From Clostridium liquoris (GTDB lineage Bacteria > Bacillota > Clostridia > Clostridiales > Clostridiaceae), in assembly GCF_002995785.1 (NCBI RefSeq), contig NZ_PVXO01000030.1, positions 1 through 64,000 of the forward strand: DNA of 64,000 nucleotides, in the 5' to 3' direction. Position 1 is the stretch's first letter, and every line of letters starts with the position of its first letter. Shown in pieces: positions 43,770 to 52,642 of this stretch. The notes under the pieces were generated by a model, which ran no database searches, was not told the DNA's origin, and saw only the letters and a program-made list of their open reading frames with translations. A program made the translations under genes and the position numbers.

Positions 43770-43798
43770 AAGCATGTAACTTATTATGTTACATGCTT
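43770..43798 (-). terminator. Terminator after the Met-rich gene
   Basis: AAGCATGTAAC (43770-43780) and GTTACATGCTT (43788-43798) form an 11-bp stem; the minus-strand tail is TTTATGC. Confidence 0.65.
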
Positions 43799-43816
43799 CT
43801 ATGTTAATAAAGATAA

Positions 43817-44200
43817 TTATATACCTTCCTCCTCAGGAGTTTGGGGCATTTCTCTCTGCGTTGGAGCCATTCCTCCCTGCATGGGATACATTCCACCTTG
43901 CATTGGATACATACCTCCAGCCATTGGATACATTCCACCTTGCATTGGATACATTCCTCCAGCCATTGGACACATATGTTGCATTGGACACATATGGCAC
44001 ATTGGGTGCATGCCACCCTGCATTGGATACATAGCTCCAGCCATTGGATACATTCCGCCCTGCATTGGATACATTCCTCCAGCCGTTGGACACATATGTT
44101 GCATTGAACACATATGACACATTGGGTGCATATGTCCACCCATTTGGTTCATCTCTCTCATACCCTTCATTTGGTCATCCATCATTGAATAATTCTCCAT
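43817..44200 (-). CDS. Met/Cys/His-rich tandem-repeat protein
   Basis: A 127-residue protein made of two copies of a cassette: H-P-M-C-H-M-C-x-M-Q-H-M-C-P followed by several G-G-M-Y-P-M-(Q/A)-G units. About a quarter of residues are Met, with six Cys in CHMC/HMC groups. The start at 44200 follows GAGGTGC. No signal peptide or membrane helix is seen. The composition suggests soft-metal binding (copper) or a spore-surface structural protein; neither is shown. I do not recognise a named family. Confidence 0.7.
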   Translation of the reverse strand: MENYSMMDDQMKGMREMNQMGGHMHPMCHMCSMQHMCPTAGGMYPMQGGMYPMAGAMYPMQGGMHPMCHMCPMQHMCPMAGGMYPMQGGMYPMAGGMYPMQGGMYPMQGGMAPTQREMPQTPEEEGI

Positions 44201-44271
44201 TAAGCACCTCATAAAATAATTTTTAACTACACTACTATTATATTAATCATATGGCTTTTTAGTGCCTATTA

Positions 44272-44300
44272 TTAAAAAGATTGCGATGCAATCTTTTTAA
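44272..44300. repeat. TTGCGATGCAA hairpin, family copy 1
   Basis: TTAAAAAGATTGC (44272-44284) and GCAATCTTTTTAA (44288-44300) form a perfect 13-bp hairpin. A near-identical hairpin lies at 57192-57220. It is terminator-like in both directions. Confidence 0.55.
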
Positions 44301-44333
44301 GTTGACAATTGACAATTGACAGTGGACAGTTAG

Positions 44334-44491
44334 GGAGTGTTTTCTCACATCCAGCAGCTTTCTTCAATAAAACTATTCAATAAAAAATTTTTTGTAATGT
44401 TAATGGAGAAAAATTGTCCATATTTATTATTTATTCTTTATACTTTATTATTTTAAAATTTATTTAAAGCTTTTCTGTATCGTCAACATAA
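44334..44491. repeat. Dispersed intergenic repeat, copy 2
   Basis: The counterpart of 40138-40302: AGTGTTTTCTCAC, CAGCAG, GTAATGTTAATGGAGAAAAA and ATTTAAAGCTTTTCTGTA recur in the same order. TTGACAATTGACAATTGACA (about 44302-44321) precedes it. Its right end supplies the stop and last codons of the minus-strand nucleotidyltransferase gene. Confidence 0.65.
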
Positions 44492-45165
44492 AGGAGTTTT
44501 TCACAAAGAATATATATACTATTCAAAATCTCCTTTGATCTTCCCCTATATTTTTCTTTTTCTTCCTCCAAAAAATCTTCATATATATTAATCATACTTA
44601 TCTCATCTTCACTACAATGCTTTCTTAATTCTTCAAGTTTTAGGGGATATATTCCTTCTTGTGCTGCACATCTATATCTTAATGCCCACATAAATGGCTT
44701 TAAAATTCTTTTCCAAAGCTTCTTCTTAAATAAGGTTTCATTACTCTCATTGGTACATATAAAATGTCTTACACCCATTAACACATAAACTATAAGTCTT
44801 TTACTATTCTCTAAAAACTCTTCTTTTTTAGGATAGGGTATTTTTAAGGAACCATATAGTATTTTCCCGTCGGTGCTGTATTGTATTGGACTATACTCCC
44901 TTATGAAAAAAGGAATTAAACTTTCATCAAAAGAAGTACACTGAGGATTCAATTTAGGTTCTAAAGGAAGTTCTAAAAGTATTTTTGATATTGAATTTAA
45001 ATCTTCATACTCCACCTTATCTAAAAATACCCACATATCAATATCGCTTTTCTCTCTTTCTTCCCCCCTAGCATAACTGCCAGTTAGCAATATGCACTGC
45101 ACCCTTTCTCCAAAACATTTCACTACCTTATTTTTAAAAGCTTCAATTTTTTTATAGGGATCCAT
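44464..45165 (-). CDS. Nucleotidyltransferase-domain protein
   Basis: A 233-residue Pol-beta-fold protein. The active-site pattern is TGSYARGEEREKSDIDMWVF (G-S, then D-x-D). The rest is helical and resembles stand-alone kanamycin- or lincosamide-type nucleotidyltransferases, but the substrate is unknown. The start at 45165 follows GGAGGAGGAGG. Its last roughly nine codons lie in a dispersed repeat (44334-44491), so the natural C-terminus may have been altered by the insertion. Confidence 0.72.
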   Translation of the reverse strand: MDPYKKIEAFKNKVVKCFGERVQCILLTGSYARGEEREKSDIDMWVFLDKVEYEDLNSISKILLELPLEPKLNPQCTSFDESLIPFFIREYSPIQYSTDGKILYGSLKIPYPKKEEFLENSKRLIVYVLMGVRHFICTNESNETLFKKKLWKRILKPFMWALRYRCAAQEGIYPLKLEELRKHCSEDEISMINIYEDFLEEEKEKYRGRSKEILNSIYILCEKLLYVDDTEKL

Positions 45166-45217
45166 TCCCTCCTCCTCCAAAAATTGCTTGCAGCTTTTTA
45201 GATAATAAAATTGGACA

Positions 45218-45285
45218 TTTATTATTTATACTTTATTATTTATACTTTATTATTTATACTTTATTATTTATTATTTATTATTTAA
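45218..45285. repeat. Short tandem repeat, TTTATACTTTATTA
   Basis: The 14-bp unit TTTATACTTTATTA is repeated three times in a row and runs into TTTATTA units, just past the amidohydrolase stop. It is a likely site of slippage variation. It has no coding potential. Confidence 0.6.
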
Positions 45286-46436
45286 ATTCTGTATTCCACT
45301 TTTCCATTAATAATTGTATACATGGTCTTGGTTAAGCTGTCCAATGGATTTCCATCAAATATAGCTATGTCAGCATCCTTGCCTTTTTCTATACTACCCA
45401 CTCTATCTTCCACGCCTATTATTTCCGCTGCATTTATAGTAATAGCTTTCAATGCTTCCTCTAAATCCCATCCTTCCTTAACTGCAAGACCTGCGCACAT
45501 AGGAAGATATTGTATTGGAATAACTGGATGATCTGTCATTATAGCTACCTTTACTCCAGCCTTATTTAGCTCTTTTGGAGTAGTGAAGGATTTATTCTTT
45601 GTTTCTATTTTCCCTTTAAAAGTTAAGGTTGGCCCAACTATTGCTGGAACTTTAGCATTCTTTATATACTCTGCTATAATTTCTCCCTCAGTGCAATGAT
45701 CTAAAGTAAGAAGTACATCAAATTCCTTAGCTATTCTTATAGCAGTAAGCATATCATCTGCTCTATGTGCATGAGCTTTTAATGGTATTTTCTTTTGAAT
45801 CACAGGAATTAATGCTTCCATCTTTAAGTCTATATCGAAATTCTCACCTTTAATCTGAGCAGAATCTTTTTTCTGTTTATAATTTTTGGCTTTTGTTAAA
45901 GTCTCTCTTAAAAGAGCTGCTGTGGCCATTCTTGTCATAGGCATTTTTCCTTTGGAATTATATACCCTTTTGGGATTTTCCCCAAAAGCTACTTTCATAG
46001 CTGCAGGTGCTTTTATTATCATATCATCAACACATATACCCTTAGTTTTCATAGCAACAAATTGACCACCTATAACATTAGCACTGCCTGGTCCTGTCAT
46101 AACTGTAGTTATACCAGCCTTAACAGCTTCCTCAAAGGCTGTATCCAATGGATTTATTCCATCTATAGCTCTTAGATCAGGTGTAATAGGGTCTGTGCTT
46201 TCATTTATATCACTTCCTTCAAAACCCATGCCTTCTTCTATTAAGCCTATATGACAATGAGCATCTATAATACCTGGTATAACCCATCCGCCTTTGGCAT
46301 CTATTACTCTCATATCATTTTTTATTCCTATATTTTCATCAACTTCAATTATCTTATCTCCATCTATTAATATACAGCCATTTTCATAATTTCTTCCTGT
46401 TGCAGTAAATGTTTTTCCATTTCTTATAAGTATCAT
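45282..46436 (-). CDS. Amidohydrolase of the imidazolonepropionase-like group
   Basis: A 384-residue metal-dependent amidohydrolase. VIDAKGGWVIPGIIDAHCHIGL gives the first metal ligands; HAHRADDM and LDHCTEGE supply others; IMTDHPVIP holds the catalytic Asp. The C-terminus (GVEDRVGSIEKGKDADIAIFDGNPLD) is typical. It is close to the predicted amidohydrolase group related to HutI and prolidases. The substrate is unknown. It is a single-gene unit downstream of a long hairpin-rich region. Confidence 0.85.
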   Translation of the reverse strand: MILIRNGKTFTATGRNYENGCILIDGDKIIEVDENIGIKNDMRVIDAKGGWVIPGIIDAHCHIGLIEEGMGFEGSDINESTDPITPDLRAIDGINPLDTAFEEAVKAGITTVMTGPGSANVIGGQFVAMKTKGICVDDMIIKAPAAMKVAFGENPKRVYNSKGKMPMTRMATAALLRETLTKAKNYKQKKDSAQIKGENFDIDLKMEALIPVIQKKIPLKAHAHRADDMLTAIRIAKEFDVLLTLDHCTEGEIIAEYIKNAKVPAIVGPTLTFKGKIETKNKSFTTPKELNKAGVKVAIMTDHPVIPIQYLPMCAGLAVKEGWDLEEALKAITINAAEIIGVEDRVGSIEKGKDADIAIFDGNPLDSLTKTMYTIINGKVEYRI

Positions 46437-47249
46437 TTTACCTATTCCCCCTTAATAAATAATAAATAATCATATACGTAAAAGTTTATTGAATGTTAAT
46501 AAATTCATAATTGATAGTTAATAATTCAAATATATAATTAATTATACAGTAGAAAGTACAAATTATACATTAGATAGTAGAATTGTACATTATTTTTTAC
46601 ACGACCTCCCCCTTTACCCTAAAACGGAAGAGAAATCTTCCGTTTTTTAGTGCGTATAATTCCTCAAAAAATAATAGTTGGTTTGTATACTCCCTTACAT
46701 ATACAAACCAACTATAAAATAGATTCTAATTCCATGGTAAACCCTTCACTAATTATTTGAATTTTCACCCATCCTTTCTGTTTTGCCTATAACACAATCA
46801 ATACAACTTACTTTATAAATAAAAAATTATCCTAACCTCCATATTCAAATTCTAACTTATTACCATATCCTTGTCTAACATAAAACCCTTTGTACTTAAT
46901 AAGATTAAAGATTTAAATTTAAAAACTAAGGGATATATAGTAAAGAATTAGAATCTATGGGTATCACCCCTAAATAATTATCCCATTGGAGGATACCTCC
47001 TATTAATATATTTTTTATATTGGTTAAGCTAATGTTTTGGTGGAATCACCCCTATCATCAATAAATTTTATAAATAAGATAAGTTAAAATTAGCATAGAT
47101 TAGCTTCCTTATACTTATTTATAATTCATCAAACTTTGTAATATTTAGAAAGTTGATTGTTTGTTTAATATAATAATACATTGTTCAGATTATTTTGTCA
47201 ACATATTTTTTTGATTTTTATTCCTAAAAGTAAAGAAAAATCATATATA
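46437..47249. other. 813-bp gene-free stretch with hairpins
   Basis: No credible gene was found. It holds a terminator-like hairpin at 46621-46648 (AAAACGGAAGA/TCTTCCGTTTT plus T-run) and a 16-bp perfect stem at 46674-46715. Three short G/C hairpins follow: GGGTATCACCC (46959-46969), GGAGGATACCTCC (46988-47000) and GGTGGAATCACC (47039-47050). A structured non-coding transcript is possible. Confidence 0.5.
46674..46715 (-). terminator. 16-bp perfect stem-loop, terminator-like on the minus strand
   Basis: ATAGTTGGTTTGTATA (46674-46689) pairs with TATACAAACCAACTAT (46700-46715) around a 10-nt loop. TATTTTTT follows on the minus strand. No minus-strand gene feeds into it. Confidence 0.55.
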
Positions 47250-49049
47250 TTATTCACTCTTTTTTAAATATCTCTCTATTTCTTCACTTGGAAGAGGTTT
47301 ACTTAAAACATATCCCTGTATTTTATCACAGTTTTGCATTTTTAAAAATTCCACTTGTTCTTCCATTTCTACGCCTTCTGCCACCACATCTATTTTCATT
47401 TTATGGGCCAGCTGAATTATTTCCCCGGTTATAGCATTCTCTGCAGAATGTTCCCTAATATCATCTACAAATACTTTATCAATTTTTAGGGTATTTATAG
47501 GTAGTTTTTTTAAATAACTTAAGGATGAATATCCCGTACCAAAATCATCTAAAGATATACTTATACCCATTTTCCTTAGGTTTTCTAATTTCCTAGCAAC
47601 AGAATCAATTGATTTCATAAGTGTGCTTTCTGTAATTTCTATATCTAATAATTTAGGATCCATACCTATCTCATTTAATGTATTCTTAACTATTTCTATA
47701 AAATCACCATGTTGTATTTGAAGTGAAGATACATTTACAGATATATTAATACTTTTATATCCTAGCTTTTGCCATAACTTATTTTGTTTACAAGCAGCCT
47801 CTAATACCCATTTTCCTAAAGGAACTATAAGCCCAGTGCTTTCTGCTAAAGGAATAAATTCTCCCGGAGAAACAATTCCCCTTTGCGGATGTTTCCACCT
47901 TACAAGTGCCTCAACTCCTATGATTTCTCCTGTATTTAAATTCATTTGAGGTTGGTAATACAATAAAAAATCATTATTTTCTACTGCTTTTCTTAGATCT
48001 GCCTCTAATTTTGTTTTTTCAACAATACTATTATATATAGACTTATGAAAAAATTCATATCTATTCCTGCCATTTTTCTTTGCTATATACATAGCACTGT
48101 CTACATTTTTTAATAGAGTATAAGAGTCACCACCATTGTTAGGATATATATCTACACCTATGCTCACTGTGGTATAAATTTCATGTTCATCAACTATAAC
48201 AGGATTGTGGAAATGTTTTAAAATCTTTTCAGCTGTTAAAGCTGCCTCTTCTTTATCCTGAATACAATTCTTAAATATCAAAAATTCATCCTGACTCATT
48301 CTGCATATTATATCTTTTTCATCTAAGACCTTCTTTAATTCATTACTAACAGCTATCAGAACTTCATCCCCAAACCTATGTCCCAACGTATCATTTATAT
48401 TTCTAAAGTTATCCAAATCTATCAAAAATAATGCAAATTTATCTTTATCATTACATTCTACAATCTTTTCTTTTATCTTTTCTTTTAAAAAATGGAAATT
48501 AGGTAATCCAGTAAGTCTATCGTAATATGCCAATTGTTTTATTTTTTCTTCATATATCTTTTTATTTGTTATATCTGATAGGGATCCTGCCATACGTATA
48601 GGTCTTCCTTTATAATCTCTTAATATCTTCCCCCTGGCTAATACCCATTTATATCCTTCATCTTTATATTTCATTCTATATTCACAGATAAGATAGGGAG
48701 CTTTTCCCATTAAGTAATCTTTTAATGTGTTAAGTGCATTATCTAAATCCTCCGGGTGGATAAGTCTAGTCCACTTTCCAATTATACTTAAGTTTTTTTC
48801 TATATCCTCATAACCCATTTCCTTTTTCCATTTTTCTGAAATAAAAAATTTATTATTTAAAAAATCCCAATCCCAAAGAGCATCATTTGCTCCTTCTACT
48901 GCCAATCTATATCTCTCTTCACTTATTCTTAATGCTTCTTCATTTCTTCTAAGTTCTTCATATTTATCCCTTAGTTCCCCTTCTGTCACTGCTAACTCTT
49001 CATATATATTAGAAAGTTCCTCATATTTTATTTTTATAGAATTTTCCAT
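47250..49049 (-). CDS. PAS-GGDEF-EAL cyclic-di-GMP protein with degenerate GGDEF
   Basis: A 599-residue soluble protein. An N-terminal coiled coil (5-40) leads to a PAS/PAC sensor (about 40-165), a GGDEF-like domain (about 170-335) and an EAL domain (about 345-595). The EAL site is intact (GVEALVRW, then DDFGTGYSSLSYL). In the cyclase domain the signature reads MSQDEF in place of GGDEF. It is therefore probably a c-di-GMP phosphodiesterase, with the GGDEF part regulatory. There is no membrane helix. Confidence 0.9.
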   Translation of the reverse strand: MENSIKIKYEELSNIYEELAVTEGELRDKYEELRRNEEALRISEERYRLAVEGANDALWDWDFLNNKFFISEKWKKEMGYEDIEKNLSIIGKWTRLIHPEDLDNALNTLKDYLMGKAPYLICEYRMKYKDEGYKWVLARGKILRDYKGRPIRMAGSLSDITNKKIYEEKIKQLAYYDRLTGLPNFHFLKEKIKEKIVECNDKDKFALFLIDLDNFRNINDTLGHRFGDEVLIAVSNELKKVLDEKDIICRMSQDEFLIFKNCIQDKEEAALTAEKILKHFHNPVIVDEHEIYTTVSIGVDIYPNNGGDSYTLLKNVDSAMYIAKKNGRNRYEFFHKSIYNSIVEKTKLEADLRKAVENNDFLLYYQPQMNLNTGEIIGVEALVRWKHPQRGIVSPGEFIPLAESTGLIVPLGKWVLEAACKQNKLWQKLGYKSINISVNVSSLQIQHGDFIEIVKNTLNEIGMDPKLLDIEITESTLMKSIDSVARKLENLRKMGISISLDDFGTGYSSLSYLKKLPINTLKIDKVFVDDIREHSAENAITGEIIQLAHKMKIDVVAEGVEMEEQVEFLKMQNCDKIQGYVLSKPLPSEEIERYLKKSE

Positions 49050-49222
49050 ATTCTCACACCTGCTTACCTAAAGTAATAAAGTTCATTATTTAATACTGCT
49101 TTGTTAAATTCCGTAATTATTAATAATTTTATTTATCTACATATTACCATATCCCTATGCTATAATATAGATTTTATAATGTAAAATTTATTAATTCATT
49201 GATGTAAAATTACAAAAAAATA

Positions 49223-49245
49223 AAAAGGAGGCATTGCCTCCTTTT
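49223..49245 (-). terminator. Terminator after the coiled-coil gene
   Basis: AAAAGGAGGC (49223-49232) and GCCTCCTTTT (49236-49245) form a 10-bp stem, followed on the minus strand by TATTTTTTTG. Confidence 0.75.
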
Positions 49246-49286
49246 CTTAGTGTAGATAATATATAAAATTTACATACTATATGACA

Positions 49287-50021
49287 TTAATAATTTTTGT
49301 TTCTTGTGCACATAACCTCGTAAATTTCCTTATTTTTTATAAAATCTAGTATTATATTGCTCATAAAATCACACAGAGACTTTTTCCCTTCATAAGGAAC
49401 ATACATAAGAAAATCAGTAACTCTCTTATTTTTAAAATTGTCTATAGCATTATCTATATTCATAATTACAGCCATCATATTTTCATCATTGTCAAAGTAG
49501 TTGGAAAACCTTGTAATTATCTTATTACATACATTTTCTCCATTAATAAATTTACCAATCATGGGGTTAGCACCACTAATAAATTTAGTAATTTCCTCCT
49601 TTAGTTTATTCTTTACCTTATCACTCTCCATTAACCTTTTAATAGCCTTAGAAATTTTATCCCTATTATTATATATATATACTTTTAAAATATTTTCAAA
49701 GCCTTGTGGAAGAACCTCTGCAAAAGTTTTATTACTATTTTCTATACCATTTAATTTTTCCCAAACTAGTTCATTAATTTTTATCTTTAATTTTTCATTA
49801 TATTGAATCTCATTAATATCTTTTTGCAAGTTATTACTTTCTCTTTGTTTCTTTTTTAGATTTTCCACTTTTTTTAATAAGTCTTTGTAGGATCTAATTA
49901 TTTCTTTAAATTCATCTTCATTTTCCGCATCCCCGTCTATACCTATTCTTAACTCATTTATCCTATTGTTAATTAAGTTTTCTATGCTTTGTATTTCATT
50001 ATAATCTAAATCTACATACAT
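49287..50021 (-). CDS. Unrecognised coiled-coil protein
   Basis: A 244-residue cytoplasmic protein. Residues 5-95 are charged and helical with coiled-coil character (YKDLLKKVENLKKKQRES). The rest is helical, with SDKVKNKLKEEITKFISG and MIGKFINGENVCNKIITRF, which faintly recall DUF445-type helical repeats; I do not rely on that. It has no signal peptide or membrane segment. It is a single-gene unit with its own terminator. Confidence 0.6.
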   Translation of the reverse strand: MYVDLDYNEIQSIENLINNRINELRIGIDGDAENEDEFKEIIRSYKDLLKKVENLKKKQRESNNLQKDINEIQYNEKLKIKINELVWEKLNGIENSNKTFAEVLPQGFENILKVYIYNNRDKISKAIKRLMESDKVKNKLKEEITKFISGANPMIGKFINGENVCNKIITRFSNYFDNDENMMAVIMNIDNAIDNFKNKRVTDFLMYVPYEGKKSLCDFMSNIILDFIKNKEIYEVMCTRNKNY

Positions 50022-50210
50022 ACTATCACCTCAAGGTAATATTTTTTATATTCAATACTATCTATATTATATATTTTCGACATTCATTAATAAATCCCTT
50101 TTTTAATATAATATTTAAATTACTTACCTTTCTTATTAAATATTAATATGTTGAGCAATTTAGTAATATAATATATTTGTATAATATAAATTTTAGAAAG
50201 AAGAGATATT

Positions 50211-51527
50211 TTGAAAAAATCTTTATATTTAATATTAGCAGCTTTTTTCATTTTCATATTTATTTTTATTTTTTACATAAGAACTGCTGAAAATAACAAT
50301 ATTGAAAAATTAAGAAGCAATTCTTCTTATACTATACATATAGAGAATCATCAACCCATAAGTCTTCCTAAAGTATCAGAAAAGGCAATAGCTTATAAAA
50401 AAATTAATATAAATATATGGTCATTAAATCTAATTTTAGCCTTTGCTATTCCAGTTTTATTTTTAGCAACAGGGCTATCTTTGAAATTAAAATCCTTAGT
50501 AGATGGCATAACCAAAAATTCTATATTACAAATAGCACTTTTTTTTATAATATTTGCAACAATAAATTACTTAATCACTTTCCCGCTAGACTATTATAGT
50601 AGTTTCATTAATAAGCATAACTTTGGATTGTCCACTCAAAGCTTTTCCAAATGGTTTAATGATTATTTAAAAAATTTTGTCTTATCTACTTTAGTGACAG
50701 CTGTTTTTTTATGGATTCCCTATTTTATTATGAAAGCTAGTCCAAAAAGATGGTGGCTTTATATAGGAATATTATCAATACCTGTGCTTTTCTTTACTAC
50801 ATTTATTTCTCCTATGTATATAGATCCACTTTTTAATAAATATACACCTTTAGAAAATAAAAATTTAGAGGAAAAGATATATGATCAGCTGCAAATGGTC
50901 GGACTAGAAAGCAGCAAGATTTATCAAGTAAATAAAAGCGTAGACACTAAAGAAATGAACGCATATATGACAGGGGTATTTTCTTCTAAAAGAATAGTGT
51001 TATGGGATACTACCATAAATAACTTAGAAGAAAAAGAAACCTTGGCTATTACCGCTCATGAAATGGGTCATTACATTATGGGTCATGTTTGGAAATCAAT
51101 AGTACTAGGTGGAGCCTTCACCATATTAATACTGTATTTAGTAAATAAAGCTTCTTTATGGATAATAAGTAACTGGAGCAATCCGCTTGGTTTTAGAAAT
51201 TTATATGATATTGCAGCGCTTCCGCTTATTGTGCTTCTTATGAATTTTTTTATATTTTTAGGTAATCCAGTGATGAATACTTACTCTAGACACATAGAAA
51301 AGGAAGCAGACAGATTTGAGTTGGAACTTACAAAGGACAATTATTCCGTTGTAACCTCTACTATAAAGCTCCACGAAAATAGTTTAGTACTTCCTCATCC
51401 AAGTAAAATATATGAAGTATGGTACTATTCCCATCCTTCCTATTATGAGAGAATAAAGTTTGCTGCTGAATATATGCCATGGAAAGAAAATAAGCCATTA
51501 AAATATAGCAAATATATTAAAGAGTAA
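50211..51527 (+). CDS. M48 family zinc protease (Ste24/CAAX protease-like)
   Basis: A 438-residue membrane metalloprotease. The zinc motif HExxH is in TAHEMGHYIMGH, and the third ligand Glu in HIEKEADRFEL. Five to seven membrane helices and the C-terminal SHPSYYERIKFAAEY match Ste24 homologues, which cleave membrane-associated peptides. The start is TTG at 50211, with AAGAAGAG upstream. The bacterial substrate is unknown. Confidence 0.88.
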   Translation: MKKSLYLILAAFFIFIFIFIFYIRTAENNNIEKLRSNSSYTIHIENHQPISLPKVSEKAIAYKKININIWSLNLILAFAIPVLFLATGLSLKLKSLVDGITKNSILQIALFFIIFATINYLITFPLDYYSSFINKHNFGLSTQSFSKWFNDYLKNFVLSTLVTAVFLWIPYFIMKASPKRWWLYIGILSIPVLFFTTFISPMYIDPLFNKYTPLENKNLEEKIYDQLQMVGLESSKIYQVNKSVDTKEMNAYMTGVFSSKRIVLWDTTINNLEEKETLAITAHEMGHYIMGHVWKSIVLGGAFTILILYLVNKASLWIISNWSNPLGFRNLYDIAALPLIVLLMNFFIFLGNPVMNTYSRHIEKEADRFELELTKDNYSVVTSTIKLHENSLVLPHPSKIYEVWYYSHPSYYERIKFAAEYMPWKENKPLKYSKYIKE

Positions 51528-51540
51528 TATCAAACTTAAT

Positions 51541-51583
51541 ATAAGGAGGGAATCCACGTTACAAGCGAAAATTCCCTCCTTAT
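51541..51583. terminator. Bidirectional terminator between M48 protease and trpP genes
   Basis: ATAAGGAGGGAAT (51541-51553) and ATTCCCTCCTTAT (51571-51583) form a 13-bp stem between convergent genes. Confidence 0.75.
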
Positions 51584-51609
51584 CTATTCTTTATTATTTA
51601 TTATTTATC

Positions 51610-52119
51610 TTAATTTCCCATAGAGTATCTTAAGGCATTATTTACAAGCCTAAACAGGAAAAATGACACCACTGAATTAAGTAATGTTGCTGGTAAAACC
51701 ACTGCTACCAGCAAAGTCATGAAAGATACAGGAAGTCCAACTATTATGAGGGCTGAATATAAAAAAACTAATCCACTTATAAAGGTTCCTATAAAAGATA
51801 CCAATATAATAGTAATGTTGTTATTTACCCTATTTTTTAATATTTTAAATAACATATACACAACTTGGCAAGTTATAATTTTATCTATTAAATTAGGTAT
51901 CTGCCCACCTGGAAATGTAGTGGTTGCTGCTGTTAAAATACCTGACACTATACCTACTATAGTTGTAAGCTTATGATCATCCACTAAAAATATAGAAATA
52001 AACATCATTATAAGTAAAAAATCTGGCTTCATTCCAAACAGGAATGGTGGAGTGATTTGATGAAGCAAAAAACCAATAGCTAAAAACAATGAAGAAAGAA
52101 CAAAACTTTTTAATTTCAT
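51610..52119 (-). CDS. trpP: Tryptophan transporter TrpP
   Basis: A 169-residue membrane protein with five to six helices. LAIGFLLHQITPPFLFGMKPDFLL and ATTTFPGGQIPNLIDKIITCQ match TrpP, the tryptophan-uptake protein of Firmicutes. The start at 52119 is chosen from homologue length and a GGGAAG site; an earlier ATG at 52167 would add 16 residues. A T-box leader with a TGG specifier precedes it, which independently supports tryptophan. Confidence 0.87.
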   Translation of the reverse strand: MKLKSFVLSSLFLAIGFLLHQITPPFLFGMKPDFLLIMMFISIFLVDDHKLTTIVGIVSGILTAATTTFPGGQIPNLIDKIITCQVVYMLFKILKNRVNNNITIILVSFIGTFISGLVFLYSALIIVGLPVSFMTLLVAVVLPATLLNSVVSFFLFRLVNNALRYSMGN

Positions 52120-52229
52120 ATTAAACAACTTCCCTTCCAATTTTACATCTTTAATAGAAAATGCCAATGGTGTTTCTATCTTTCAAAGCATAACCACTCC
52201 CCCTTTCTTTGTAAAAAATATTTTTGCAA

Positions 52230-52505
52230 ATAAAAAAACCTTCAATCCCAAAATAGGACGAAGGTATTATTTCCGCGGTACCACCTAAATTATGCAAAAG
52301 CATCTCTCATTACTAGGATACTAACATATCCTGTCCTTTTTAACGGTAGGCTCCCGGTAAATACTACTATCTTAAAAAAGATTTCGGTTTACTTCTATAA
52401 GGTCCATTCGTTAAAACCTATACTACTGAGATTCCACCATCCTCAGCTCTCTTTGAATAATCAGTTCTAACTACTCTTCCTTATCACTGAATTTTCCCTT
52501 ATACT
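52230..52505 (-). promoter_or_regulatory. Trp-specific T-box riboswitch upstream of trpP
   Basis: The T-box core AGGTGGTACCGCGG is read on the minus strand at 52286-52273. Upstream, the Stem I specifier region reads GAATGGACC, with TGG (Trp) in the specifier position. The competing terminator is ACCTTC/GAAGGT (52238-52265) followed by TTTTTTT. Uncharged tRNA-Trp should stabilise the antiterminator and allow trpP expression. Confidence 0.92.
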
Positions 52506-52642
52506 AAATATATATTTATATTACCATTTAAAATAATAAATTTCAATATATTTTTTCTTTTCCTTTGCACTTTTCCCTTTTTGTAATATAATGAATATAT
52601 ACTATTAATTAATACTAATTGTCTTTAGTAAGGAGTGTTATT

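Noticed and set aside
43860-44110. Regularly spaced repeats that could suggest a CRISPR array
   Set aside because: The units are contiguous coding triplet repeats with no unique spacers, and no cas genes are present.
43786-44139. Several long overlapping frames on both strands in the Met-rich gene region
   Set aside because: They are by-products of the tandem-repeat DNA. Only the 44200-43817 frame has a proper ribosome site and terminator.
45218-45285. Plasmid iteron or replication origin
   Set aside because: Simple A/T-rich 14-bp tandem repeat with no replication gene or DnaA-box cluster nearby.
46951-47060. Possible mini-genes starting ATGGGTATC and ATGTTTTGG
   Set aside because: They stop after 7-10 codons and lack ribosome sites.
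52230-52505. tRNA-like or group II intron-like folding upstream of trpP
   Set aside because: Fully explained by the T-box leader with its core sequence and terminator.
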